DNA of 64,000 nt from CAZSHG01 sp964606695 [NCBI: uncultured bacterium] (lineage in GTDB: Bacteria > UBP14 > UBA6098): positions 46,360-110,359 of the forward strand of contig CAZSHG010000008.1 of assembly GCA_964606695.1 (NCBI GenBank), in the 5' to 3' direction. The translations under genes were made by a program, and so were the position numbers. Under the pieces are notes generated by a model. That model worked only from the letters and a program-made list of their open reading frames with translations, ran no database searches and was not told the DNA's origin. This document shows, in pieces, positions 10,062 through 18,770 of this stretch; position 1 is the first letter of the stretch, and each line of letters opens with the position of its first letter.

Positions 10062-11624
10062 TTATCCAACCAGGACGGTTCGCCAGAGGAAGAAGGCTAT
10101 TGCGAAGAAAAGCACCGCTGTGAGAAGTTTGATGACCGGCGTGTTCCTTTTAAGGAAACCGGTTAGCTGTTCGCTGGTTGTGCCGAAGTAAACAACGGCA
10201 AAGACCACAACCAGTGGGAGAATGAACATCAAATTATAGAGAAGCAGATAGAAGACTGCCCTGGTTTTTAACCCCGGCGCTCCCATGACATAGATGATTG
10301 TTGGCAGATAGACCTGTCCCGTGCACGCCATCTCGAGAATGCTCACCAGAAATCCCGTGGTCGCGGATGCCAGGATGATATTCCTCCTCGCGCGCGGCTC
10401 GTTTTCGGAGATAATCACCTTGTGGATTCTTTTTTTCAATCGGTCTGGAAGCTGGAGCGTCATATCGCCGAAATCGCCCTTTCGGCTACGGAAGAAATCG
10501 GATATGGAAAGGACGCCGAGCGCCATCGCCAGAACGGCAGTGGCGATATAAACCCATCTCGCGATAATTTTGATAAAGGGAAGGGCCTGCAAGAATTTCA
10601 AAAAGCCTGTGCCGATCAGGAAATACGTCAGGAAGACGGAAACGGTGAATGCTATTCCGACAAATAAAATTTCCCGCCTTTTACGATTTACTACTGTCAG
10701 GAAAGTAACGAAGAAGATAATCGCGCCAAAGGCGCACGGGTTGACGCCATCGAGAAGTCCGGCGCCCAGCACCGGCAAAACCTGCAAGCCCTGAAAGCGG
10801 CTCTTTATCCTGCGGTCGGCATCGGCAAGTTCCTCTGTTGTTACGTTCCAAACCGTATCGATGTATTCGGCGTTTTCCAGTTTGGTAACCGCTTCCTGGA
10901 TAGCTCGATAACTTATCTGACTCGTTACGAAATATGTATCCGAAAGGAAAATCGAAGGGGTGGCCATGTGAAGTTCTTCTGGGACGCCGTATCTATAAGC
11001 AAGGGCTTCCGCAAGGAGTTTCGCATCTTTGTTTTCGATATTGTAATCCCGGATGGACAACGTGGGATGATACTTTTTCAATAGTTGAAGATCGTATGTT
11101 ACTCTCGAACAATGCTGACATCCCGGTTCCCAGAAAAAAGCCATAGTTACCGGTTTTTTCCGGGACGTTTCGGTTTTACTTTCGGGGATAGTCCCGTCAT
11201 CTTCGACGGTTGCGTCTGACTCTACCTCGGGAACGTCGGGTTCTTTTTTAACGACGGTGTCTTTCCCCTGCACGTTATTGCCTATGAGGGTTTTCAAATA
11301 GGGTAAAAATCTCTGTTCGACTTCATCGCCCCCGAAGACGCTGTCCCCGACAAAAACGACCGGAACCTCGTTGCCCTCGTCTCCGTATTCTGCTTCCATA
11401 CTGATGAGTCTCTCGTAGTTATCGAGATTATCCTCTATTTCGTGGGTTTGCAGGATTATTTTTCCGGGGTAAGTTTTTTGTATGGGCGGGAAGAATTCCT
11501 CGATAACCTCGACGCAATGCTCACAACTCTTTGAATAGAAAATATTTACGTCCACGCGCCCCGCGGCGGAGAGAGTGCAGGTAAAAAACAAAGAAAACAA
11601 TAGTATTGCGAGATGTTTTCGCAT
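10062..11624 (-). CDS. Double thioredoxin domain plus DsbD/CcdA-like membrane reductase
   Basis: After a signal peptide the protein shows a thioredoxin-like domain with CEHC at residues 34-37, an acidic linker (about 110-150), a second thioredoxin-like domain with CQHC following FFWEPG, then a polytopic domain of about six segments. The membrane part holds the two single cysteines expected for CcdA/DsbD electron carriers, in NPCAFGAIIFF and MACTGQVYLPT. It should carry reducing equivalents from the cytosol to the periplasm, with both thioredoxin domains outside. ATG 11624 is used; the codon before it is TTG. No clear ribosome site; it lies 36 nt after the DUF1573 gene and is probably cotranscribed. 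The exact acceptor is unknown. Confidence 0.83.
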   Translation of the reverse strand: MRKHLAILLFSLFFTCTLSAAGRVDVNIFYSKSCEHCVEVIEEFFPPIQKTYPGKIILQTHEIEDNLDNYERLISMEAEYGDEGNEVPVVFVGDSVFGGDEVEQRFLPYLKTLIGNNVQGKDTVVKKEPDVPEVESDATVEDDGTIPESKTETSRKKPVTMAFFWEPGCQHCSRVTYDLQLLKKYHPTLSIRDYNIENKDAKLLAEALAYRYGVPEELHMATPSIFLSDTYFVTSQISYRAIQEAVTKLENAEYIDTVWNVTTEELADADRRIKSRFQGLQVLPVLGAGLLDGVNPCAFGAIIFFVTFLTVVNRKRREILFVGIAFTVSVFLTYFLIGTGFLKFLQALPFIKIIARWVYIATAVLAMALGVLSISDFFRSRKGDFGDMTLQLPDRLKKRIHKVIISENEPRARRNIILASATTGFLVSILEMACTGQVYLPTIIYVMGAPGLKTRAVFYLLLYNLMFILPLVVVFAVVYFGTTSEQLTGFLKRNTPVIKLLTAVLFFAIAFFLWRTVLVG

Positions 11625-11660
11625 CAAGTAATTAAGGTAATTATTCCGGTGATTTCTGGT

Positions 11661-12410
11661 TTATTGGGGGCCAGATCCTTTCACGGGAATCGTGAAAAGT
11701 AGCGGCGCTTCGCCGATTCCAGTAGCCTGTAATGTAACGGAGGCTTTGATATAATGCGCCGCCGGATCGAAATCGTCATTTAGTTCTATCTCGATTTCGC
11801 CCGTATCTCCCGATTTAATTTTATCGTCTTTAAGGTCGGGGTCGCCGAAAATGTCGGCGGTATAATCCACTATTTCGAGTTCTATTTTGGATTCCGACGG
11901 ATTCGTAATCTTGAAAACCATTTTCTCAGGGGGATCCTCTCCGCGGGGTATATCCAAGGCTCTTGGCTGGATATCCAGGGGGAATCCGGCAGTGTCCATA
12001 TTGGCCGAAAAAGTAACTCTCATACTGCGGTTCACCGGATCGTTACTCGTAATTATCGCGCTCTTCGATGTTTTATGTTTATATCTCGTGCTGTTGAAAA
12101 TCACGGTTACTTCGGTCTCTTCTCCAGGCTCCAACTGCATCTTTTTCATCGGTGCGCTTGTGCATCCACAGGTAGTCCGGACTCTCTGGATCCTCAATTC
12201 ACCTTCGCCCGCGTTCCTCACCTTGAACGAATGCACCATATAATAGCCCTCCGGCGAATAACCAAAATCGAATCTCTGTTCGGGAACGACTATTTCCGGG
12301 TGGGGGCCAGTTACCTCTTCCTGCTCTTTTTCTACCGGTTGTTCGTTTTCGGCAAATACAGGCGTGATAAGAATAATTATTGAGAGTAGTATTGACGTCC
12401 ACTTTTTCAT
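11661..12410 (-). CDS. DUF1573 domain secreted protein
   Basis: 249 residues with an N-terminal signal peptide (MKKWTSILLSIIILITPVFA) and a DUF1573/ASPM-SPD-2-Hydin-type immunoglobulin fold, recognised by FDFGYSPEGYYMVHSFKVRNAGEGEL and the VRTTCGCTS motif. The family is common in Bacteroidetes and relatives and is exported; its role is unproven. The CGC motif and the position between lpdA and a thiol-reductase gene make an extracytoplasmic redox or scaffold role possible, which is inference. AAGGAGCC precedes the ATG. It lies 21 nt after lpdA and 36 nt before the DsbD-like gene. Confidence 0.82.
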   Translation of the reverse strand: MKKWTSILLSIIILITPVFAENEQPVEKEQEEVTGPHPEIVVPEQRFDFGYSPEGYYMVHSFKVRNAGEGELRIQRVRTTCGCTSAPMKKMQLEPGEETEVTVIFNSTRYKHKTSKSAIITSNDPVNRSMRVTFSANMDTAGFPLDIQPRALDIPRGEDPPEKMVFKITNPSESKIELEIVDYTADIFGDPDLKDDKIKSGDTGEIEIELNDDFDPAAHYIKASVTLQATGIGEAPLLFTIPVKGSGPQ

Positions 12411-12431
12411 TTTGGCTCCTTATTTTAATTT

Positions 12432-13796
12432 TCACCTATGAATAGCTTCTCCAAGCGCATCAAGGGCGGATTCCCGGAGGATTTCGCCAAAGGTGGGATG
12501 AGCAACCATCGTTTTTTTCCAATCATCCAGAGTTTTATGATGAGTAACCGCAAATCCCGCGGTTGACAATATCTCCGAAGCCTCCCTGCCCGCAATATGT
12601 ATGCCAACGATAACGTCGTTCTTATCCGCGATCACCTTGGCAAAGCCGTCCGCAGTGGATGCGGTTTTCGCCCTCCCGCTCGCCTGATACGGGAACATAC
12701 CGACTTTTATCTTACCGAGTTTATCGGCGGCCTCAGGCTCGGGAAGTCCCACTGTTCCGACCTCGATTCCCGTGAAAGTAGCTCCGGGGATGGCGTGCCT
12801 GAGGATTTTCCTTTCCGCGCCGAACATATTTTCTACGGCTATTTCGCCCATATAACTCGCCCAATGAGCGAGATAGGGGTCTCCGCAGACGTCGCCTGCG
12901 GCGTAAGTATTTTTCCCTGCGACGAGGTTATCGTCGATACGAATTTGGCCATTTCCTAAAGAAACGCCTATCCTATCGTATCCTTCGGGCGGCGTGGGGG
13001 TGCGGCCTACCGCCCCCATGATCTCAATCGCCTCGAAACGTTCGTCCCCGGCGTGTGCGATGATGCCCTCGCCGGTGCGTTCGATCTTTTCGATACCCAC
13101 CCCGGTGCGAATGGCGACGCCCTCCTTAGCAAGAGTCCTGGTAACAATCTGGACTATATCGGGATCGAATCCCGGAAGGATATTCTCCATTATTTCGACA
13201 ATAGTAACCTTGCATCCGAAGGTGGCGAAGATGTGCGCGAATTCGCATCCTATAACACCTCCGCCGATTATTATCAGACTTTCCGGCATGGAATCGGTAT
13301 CCAGGGCGTCCGTGCTGTCCCAGACGCCCGACCCGTCCCAACCTTCGATTGGCAAGGTTTTCGGCGCACTGCCGGTGGCTATTAACAGCTTATCGTATTC
13401 GATTGTATCGCCTGAGCCGCCCTTAGAAACAACTTCGATTGTCCCTATGTCGATTATCCCGGCGGTGCCGTTCAGAACACGAATATTATTTGTTTTCATC
13501 AGATATTCGATGCCTTTAACCAGCCGCTTTACGACCGTGTCCTTTTTGCGAAGCATCCGTATCCAGTCATGGGAAAGCTCGCCGGAAAAAACTTTGTCCT
13601 TAATTGCGGTTCGCAGGTCATGGATGGTTTCGGCGTAATGATAATAGGTTTTTGTGGGGATACATCCGCGGTTCGTGCAAACACCTCCCAGTGTATCCTT
13701 TTCGACAAGCGTAACTTCGCCGCCCAATTGGGCGGCTCGAATAGCCGCCACATAACCCGCCGGGCCTCCACCTATTATTGCTATTCTCTCAGACAT
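12432..13796 (-). CDS. lpdA: Dihydrolipoyl dehydrogenase
   Basis: An FAD-dependent disulfide reductase of about 454 residues, reoxidising dihydrolipoamide in 2-oxoacid dehydrogenase or glycine cleavage complexes. Visible are the FAD fingerprint IGGGPAGYVAAIRAAQLG, the redox pair in GGVCTNRGCIPTK, the NAD-binding IIGGGVIGCEFAHIF, GRTP, and the C-terminal HIAGREASE and AHPTFGE dimer-interface histidine motif. The start at 13796 has GAGGAG 5 nt upstream; the ATG five codons earlier does not. No E1/E2 or lipoate genes are nearby, so the parent complex is unknown. It heads a likely lpdA-DUF1573-DsbD-like operon. Confidence 0.92.
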   Translation of the reverse strand: MSERIAIIGGGPAGYVAAIRAAQLGGEVTLVEKDTLGGVCTNRGCIPTKTYYHYAETIHDLRTAIKDKVFSGELSHDWIRMLRKKDTVVKRLVKGIEYLMKTNNIRVLNGTAGIIDIGTIEVVSKGGSGDTIEYDKLLIATGSAPKTLPIEGWDGSGVWDSTDALDTDSMPESLIIIGGGVIGCEFAHIFATFGCKVTIVEIMENILPGFDPDIVQIVTRTLAKEGVAIRTGVGIEKIERTGEGIIAHAGDERFEAIEIMGAVGRTPTPPEGYDRIGVSLGNGQIRIDDNLVAGKNTYAAGDVCGDPYLAHWASYMGEIAVENMFGAERKILRHAIPGATFTGIEVGTVGLPEPEAADKLGKIKVGMFPYQASGRAKTASTADGFAKVIADKNDVIVGIHIAGREASEILSTAGFAVTHHKTLDDWKKTMVAHPTFGEILRESALDALGEAIHR

Positions 13797-13879
13797 TAAA
13801 ACTCCTCGCAAAAATAACTTATGATTATAACTTTAAACGGAGGATTGTCAAAGTCAAAATCACAAATTAAAGATTATCA

Positions 13880-13908
13880 TTGATAAATAAGTCCAAAAAG
13901 GATAATAT
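13880..13908 (+). promoter_or_regulatory. Promoter of tsaD, leaderless geometry
   Basis: TTGATA (13880-13885), 17-bp spacer, TAATAT (13903-13908), then 6 nt to the ATG at 13915. No ribosome site is present. Transcription starting 6-7 nt after the -10 box would begin on or next to the A of ATG. Confidence 0.65.
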
Positions 13909-13914
13909 ATCGGG

Positions 13915-14916
13915 ATGAAAGTATTAGGTATAGAAACATCATGTGACGATTCCGCGGTGGGCATAGTATCGGGGAAGGACGTTTTATCAAATGTCGTCCA
14001 TACGCAGACGGTTCACGCGAAATGGGGTGGAGTAATCCCCGAACTGGCCAGCAGGGATCATGTCCGGTCGATAGTCCCGGTTGTTCGGGAGGCGTTGGAA
14101 TCGGCGAATTTGACGATGACCGAACTGGAGGGTGTTGCGGCTTGTCGCGGCCCCGGGTTACCCGGCTCGTTGCTCGTAGGCCTATGCTTTGGTAAATCCT
14201 TCGCCTATGGCCTCGGGATACCTTTCGTTGGGGTGCATCATCTCGAAGGGCACCTTCTTGTGGCACAGATTGGGGCGCAAATAGAACCGCCGTATCTCGC
14301 TTTGATTGTCAGCGGCGGTCATTCGCATATATATGAAATCCGCGAGCCGTGTAAATATACTCTGGTCGGGAAAACCCGCGACGACGCCGCAGGCGAAGCA
14401 TTCGACAAGGGAGCGAAACTGCTGGGGTTGCCTTATCCCGGAGGCCCTTCGATACAAAAAGTCGCGATGGACGGTGATCCAGTGCGATACGATTTCCCGC
14501 GCGCTATGCAACGCAGGGGAGAGACGGACATGTCATTCAGCGGCCTTAAAACAGCCCTTCTGCTGGAAGTCGAAAAGCAAACCCGATACGAACTCGAATC
14601 GAATTTACCGGATCTGGCGGCGAGTTACCAGGAGGCAATTGTTGATGCCCTCCTGTGGAAACTAAACCAGGCCTACGAGCAGACGGGGCTTCACCGAATC
14701 GCAATAGTGGGTGGAGTTTCCGCCAATTCGAGGTTCCGCAAGAAATTACGTAAAACAGCCGGTAGGAGCGGTTGGGAAATAGCCCTTCCGCCGATAGAGT
14801 TTTGCACCGATAACGGCGTAATGATAGCCACTGCTGGAGAATTCAGACTTAAAAGAGGAGAAATATCGTCGAAAAATATTACCGCGGTTAGCCGATGGCA
14901 ACTGGAGTCACTCTAA
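13915..14916 (+). CDS. tsaD: tRNA N6-adenosine threonylcarbamoyltransferase
   Basis: The catalytic subunit that places threonylcarbamoyl on A37 of ANN-decoding tRNAs, working with TsaB, TsaC and TsaE (none in this window). The 333-residue protein has the ASKHA fold start VLGIETSCDDSAVGIV, the metal-binding HHLEGHLLVA, the LIVSGGHSHIY phosphate loop, and the second half GGVSANSRFRKKL with FCTDNGVMIA. Length is normal. The downstream hypothetical gene follows after 13 nt. Confidence 0.97.
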   Translation: MKVLGIETSCDDSAVGIVSGKDVLSNVVHTQTVHAKWGGVIPELASRDHVRSIVPVVREALESANLTMTELEGVAACRGPGLPGSLLVGLCFGKSFAYGLGIPFVGVHHLEGHLLVAQIGAQIEPPYLALIVSGGHSHIYEIREPCKYTLVGKTRDDAAGEAFDKGAKLLGLPYPGGPSIQKVAMDGDPVRYDFPRAMQRRGETDMSFSGLKTALLLEVEKQTRYELESNLPDLAASYQEAIVDALLWKLNQAYEQTGLHRIAIVGGVSANSRFRKKLRKTAGRSGWEIALPPIEFCTDNGVMIATAGEFRLKRGEISSKNITAVSRWQLESL

Positions 14917-14929
14917 ACAAGGAGAAGAA

Positions 14930-15829
14930 ATGCTAATTGACACACTCAAATACCTGAAGGAAGTAGAAATTGAAGCAGTATCCCGCGAGGTGGAGAGTTA
15001 TTGCCGCGTGGTCGAAATGCCGCTTCCAAAAAAGATACGTGTAAAGATAGAACTTGCGAGAAGACTGGTAGAATCGGACGGCAATTCGCCCGAACTCAAG
15101 GATCTTTCGGTAAATGAATTGAACACGATAAAAAAGACGATCCAGCGCGCGAACGAGTTGATGGAATACAGCGAAAGGCTTAAGGCATTCCGGGACCTGA
15201 TTTTCGAATGTAACGATAACGTTCCCGATGCCAAGCTCAACATGGTTGCGAGAGATCTTTCGATGAGGTTTTCGCCAGAACTCCTTCTGGGAGAATCTCT
15301 TTCGCCCTATGCCCTCGACGTCCGTTGCGAAAACTTCGCCAACGATTACAAGTCGGCCTATATTATTTTCCATAATCAATGGCATGACGAAAGACGCAGA
15401 AACGAAGCGCGAATCGAAAAACTGGGCGACCTCGCCAAAGCTCTGGACTCCCTGAACTCTCTGCTCGACGTCGATAGCGGCGCTGAGGGTAGCTGGAGAA
15501 CGCAGGTCGAAGAAATCGGCAATCTCCCGAAGTGCGGAATTCTGGTTTCGCACAAGCTCGGCTACGCGCCTTTTTGTCCCGAGTGTAAGCTACGTTATTG
15601 TAGCGCATTCAAATGGGATGAACTCCCGATGCTCGAAGAGAAAATCATTAACATGCTGGAAAAACGCCAGACTCAGATTTCCAAGAAACTCGCGGACGAC
15701 CTGGTCAAAAGGTCTCCCGACGATCCGCTAACCGGGCTGGTCGAGGCGATATCCGTAAGCGATCTGTCGAAACTCCCGAAAATTCTTACGGAGGACGTTG
15801 TTAAGGCTTTGAAAAGGGTGCTTGGTTAA
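14930..15829 (+). CDS. Hypothetical protein with a cysteine motif, tsaD-linked
   Basis: I do not recognise this 299-residue protein. It looks helical and charged, with no signal peptide or membrane segment. A CPECKLRYC cysteine cluster lies at about residues 215-223, after KCGILVSHKLGYAPF, and could be half of a zinc site. The start has AAGGAGAAGAA directly before ATG. It follows tsaD by 13 nt, so the two are probably cotranscribed, although no functional link to tRNA modification can be read from the sequence. Confidence 0.7.
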   Translation: MLIDTLKYLKEVEIEAVSREVESYCRVVEMPLPKKIRVKIELARRLVESDGNSPELKDLSVNELNTIKKTIQRANELMEYSERLKAFRDLIFECNDNVPDAKLNMVARDLSMRFSPELLLGESLSPYALDVRCENFANDYKSAYIIFHNQWHDERRRNEARIEKLGDLAKALDSLNSLLDVDSGAEGSWRTQVEEIGNLPKCGILVSHKLGYAPFCPECKLRYCSAFKWDELPMLEEKIINMLEKRQTQISKKLADDLVKRSPDDPLTGLVEAISVSDLSKLPKILTEDVVKALKRVLG

Positions 15830-15880
15830 CAATATCGTGGCGAAACCGATGCAAAAGATATGCTCGAAGTCAATTACCTC

Positions 15881-15908
15881 TTGCCCTGAAAACCAGTATG
15901 GCTATATT
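15881..15908 (+). promoter_or_regulatory. Promoter of the PHP phosphatase gene, leaderless geometry
   Basis: TTGCCC (15881-15886), 16-bp spacer, TATATT (15903-15908), 8 nt to the ATG at 15917, with no ribosome site. Confidence 0.5.
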
Positions 15909-15916
15909 ATTCGACT

Positions 15917-16747
15917 ATGATCGATTTTCACGTTCATTCGAAACATAGCGTCGATTCCCACGCGGAACCGATGGATATTGTTAGGGCGGCAATGGGCGCC
16001 GGCCTGAAAGCGATATGTTTTACAACGCATATCGATCTCAATCCTAACCGCGAAGGCCTGGATTATTTCATGCGCGTGGACGGGGTCCTGGAGAGGCTTT
16101 CGGACGAGGCCGTCCGGCGTTATCGCGAGGAAATTACTGAGTTGAAAATGCGGTTTTCGGACGAAATCGAAATCCGGTCGGGATTTGAAATCAGCTATTT
16201 ACGACATTACCATGAGCGTGTGCGGGAATTCATCGACAAATTCCCGGCAGATTTTGTTCTGGGCGCGGTTCATTGTCTGGACAACCTCGCGGTAACATCC
16301 AGCGCCGAAGTTATGGGGTATTTCCGCGCAACGGAGGTTTCCGATGCCGTGAGGGCATATTGCGAAGCGGAAATCGGGCTGGCGAAATCCGGCCTGTTTT
16401 CGACGATAGCCCATATCGACGGAATCAAAAAATATGGCCGAGTGGCTTATGGCGAAGCAATCGACCGCGAATTGGAAACCCGCCTTCCGCCGGTTTTCGA
16501 TATTCTCGCTGAAGAGAATATAGGAATAGAGATAAACACGTCGGCCATGCATAAGGGGCATCCGGATTTTTATCCGTCGAGAAAAATACTGCTTCAGGCT
16601 CGCGGAGCCGGAGTTAAGGTGAATTCAATCGGTAGCGACGCTCACCGCGCCTGTGACGTCGGATATAAAATAAACGCGGTTCTGGAGTTAATCCGTGAGG
16701 TCGGGATCGAAATCGGCGAGCCGCTGAAAAGCTTTATAGATGATTAG
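15917..16747 (+). CDS. PHP-domain phosphoesterase, histidinol-phosphatase (HisK)-like
   Basis: The 276-residue protein has the full set of PHP metal motifs: IDFHVHSKHSVDSH at the N-terminus, CFTTHID, GFEISYL, GAVHCLD, IAHIDGIKKYG, and the C-terminal NSIGSDAHRACDVGY. This is the layout of HisK-type histidinol phosphatases, which release histidinol in histidine synthesis, but the family also includes other phosphoesterases and no his biosynthesis gene is present. hisS two genes downstream is suggestive only. The membrane-protein gene follows after 9 nt. Confidence 0.82.
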   Translation: MIDFHVHSKHSVDSHAEPMDIVRAAMGAGLKAICFTTHIDLNPNREGLDYFMRVDGVLERLSDEAVRRYREEITELKMRFSDEIEIRSGFEISYLRHYHERVREFIDKFPADFVLGAVHCLDNLAVTSSAEVMGYFRATEVSDAVRAYCEAEIGLAKSGLFSTIAHIDGIKKYGRVAYGEAIDRELETRLPPVFDILAEENIGIEINTSAMHKGHPDFYPSRKILLQARGAGVKVNSIGSDAHRACDVGYKINAVLELIREVGIEIGEPLKSFIDD

Positions 16748-16756
16748 GGAGATAAT

Positions 16757-17437
16757 ATGAAGGACAAATTCAAGGCGATCGATATCGTGCTGGCGATACT
16801 CGTTTTCGGTTCGATGTGGGGGCTGATCGAGGTGGTCGGCGGGGGTTTGCTAATTAAATTGAACTCGCCGACGAAGGCGGTTTTCCTGACCGGTTTAGGC
16901 CTCGGCACGATGGCAATCGCGCTGGCGGTCTATCGAAGAACCTGGATATTGCTAATCGCTCCTTTGATCGCGATGGCGGTCAAACAGCTTGTGGTGCCGG
17001 TTCTTGGCCTGCCCGTTACGTGCATGGCCAACGGAAGCCTCGCGGTTATGCTCGAGGGCCTTTCCTTCGGCGGCGCGGCATATCTACTCTCCAGACCGAT
17101 AAAGAAGTCTTTCGCCGGACGCGCGACAGCGGGTTTTGCGGGGGCTTTCGTCGGCGGAACGGCGTTCTGGGCGATTGGGATGCACATCGCACCGTGTGCC
17201 TATCTCATGTCTTTCAATTCCACGGCGGGATTTTTCCGTTTTATGGCTCAGGAAAGCCTTCTATGGGCGGCTTTTTCGGCGTTGACCGTTCCGGTCGGCT
17301 ACGCCATCGGCGAGAGGATTCGCGATAGGGTAGGATCTTTCGCCGAGGCCAGGCCGTCGCTATATTATATCGGTTTGGCGGTCGCGATAGTCCTTTGCTG
17401 GGGTTTCAGCGCGTTCGCTATATCGAAGGGATTTTAA
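16757..17437 (+). CDS. Integral membrane protein of unknown function
   Basis: 226 residues with about six hydrophobic segments and short loops. Notable stretches are GSMWGLIEVVGGG near the N-terminus and a GMHIAPCAYLMSF segment in the middle. The size and the small polar loops resemble substrate-binding subunits of ECF-type transporters or heptaprenyl-type membrane proteins, but I see no decisive motif. AGGGAGATAAT precedes the ATG. It lies between the PHP phosphatase (9-nt gap) and hisS (10-nt gap), so it is part of one operon. Confidence 0.75.
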   Translation: MKDKFKAIDIVLAILVFGSMWGLIEVVGGGLLIKLNSPTKAVFLTGLGLGTMAIALAVYRRTWILLIAPLIAMAVKQLVVPVLGLPVTCMANGSLAVMLEGLSFGGAAYLLSRPIKKSFAGRATAGFAGAFVGGTAFWAIGMHIAPCAYLMSFNSTAGFFRFMAQESLLWAAFSALTVPVGYAIGERIRDRVGSFAEARPSLYYIGLAVAIVLCWGFSAFAISKGF

Positions 17438-17447
17438 CGGAGGTTGT

Positions 17448-18770
17448 ATGTTCATCGAGCCGCGACTGTATCGAGGTATGCGAGATATTCTGCCGGAGTT
17501 CATGCTCCCTCGCGAGGAATTATTGCATAAGGTGCGCGAGACATTCCGCGGATGGGGATTCGCGCCGCTGGCAACGCCGGCTATCGAATACAAGGACATC
17601 CTGCTGGGGAAATACGGCGAGGAAGCTGAACGCCTTTTCTACAAACTTGAACACGAGAAGGAAGACCTCGCACTCCGTTACGATCTAACCGTCCCGCTGG
17701 CGCGCGCGACAGCTATGTATCCCAACGAAATCCCGTTGCCCTTCAAACGCTATCAGATTCAGGAGGTCTGGCGGGCGGAACGTGCCCAGCCGCGGCAAGG
17801 AAGATTTCGGGAATTCCTGCAGTGCGACATCGACACAATCGGCGCGGACTCGCTCGTCGCGGACGCCGAAATTATCGCGCTAAGCGTGGAACTCCTCCGC
17901 GAACTTGGTTTCCCCGGTGCCGTAACACGACTCAACCATAGGCAACTTCTGCGCGGTCTGATGGAGGTCGCGGGATTCCCCGCCGATTTGGAGATGAACG
18001 TCTGCCGTATTATCGACAAACTGGACAAAATCGGCGAGGTCGGCGTCCGGGAAGAGCTTGCCGAAAAGGGCTTCGACGCCGGCAAGGTAGCTGTGCTGTT
18101 CGATGTAATCCTGTCCAAAGAAGAGGACGAGGAAATCCTGTCGATGGTCGAGGAAAAATGGGGAGATAATTCCCGCATAGCGAAAGGAATAGCCGATTTA
18201 CGGAAGATAATCGCTCTGACATCGGAATTCGGCGCGCCCGGGACGAGCATTAAAATCGACCTGGCCCTCTCGCGCGGTCTGGATTACTACACCGGTTCGA
18301 TATTCGAGAGTTACGTTCCGGAACAACCGCATATCGGAAGTCTTACAGGCGGCGGACGCTACGACGATCTAATCGGTCTTTTCTCGAAACGAGACATCCC
18401 CGCGGTCGGTATAACCATGGGCCTCGACCGCATTCTGACAGCGCTTATCGACGCGGGTAAAATCGAAGGCGCGAGAACGCCCGCGCAAGTTCTGGTTACG
18501 ATCTTCGACGAGAGCCTGCTCGATAAATCCATAGAACTGGCGCGAAAACTGCGCGAAGCGGGGATTGCGACCGATATCTATCTTGACGCCGACAAACTCG
18601 GAAAACAGTTCGCCTACGCCGATAAACTCGACGTTCCCTTCGTGGCGATACTGGGCGAAAATGAAGTCCGGCAAGGATTTATTTCACTTAAATATATGGT
18701 ATCGGGAGACCAGGACAAGGTTACTTTCGACGAATTGGTAGAAATCGTTTCAGGCGAGAAAGGACTATAA
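17448..18770 (+). CDS. hisS: Histidyl-tRNA synthetase
   Basis: Class II aminoacyl-tRNA synthetase charging tRNA-His. The 440-residue protein has motif 1 near PRLYRGMRDILPE, motif 2 FKRYQIQEVWRAERAQPRQG with the F-QCDIDTIG segment, the histidine-specific GLDYYTGSIFE and the motif 3 region GGGRYDDLI...AVGITMGLDRI, then the anticodon-binding domain (from about residue 345). A GGAGG lies before the ATG. The stop overlaps the convergent trxB stop by 6 bp. Confidence 0.96.
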   Translation: MFIEPRLYRGMRDILPEFMLPREELLHKVRETFRGWGFAPLATPAIEYKDILLGKYGEEAERLFYKLEHEKEDLALRYDLTVPLARATAMYPNEIPLPFKRYQIQEVWRAERAQPRQGRFREFLQCDIDTIGADSLVADAEIIALSVELLRELGFPGAVTRLNHRQLLRGLMEVAGFPADLEMNVCRIIDKLDKIGEVGVREELAEKGFDAGKVAVLFDVILSKEEDEEILSMVEEKWGDNSRIAKGIADLRKIIALTSEFGAPGTSIKIDLALSRGLDYYTGSIFESYVPEQPHIGSLTGGGRYDDLIGLFSKRDIPAVGITMGLDRILTALIDAGKIEGARTPAQVLVTIFDESLLDKSIELARKLREAGIATDIYLDADKLGKQFAYADKLDVPFVAILGENEVRQGFISLKYMVSGDQDKVTFDELVEIVSGEKGL

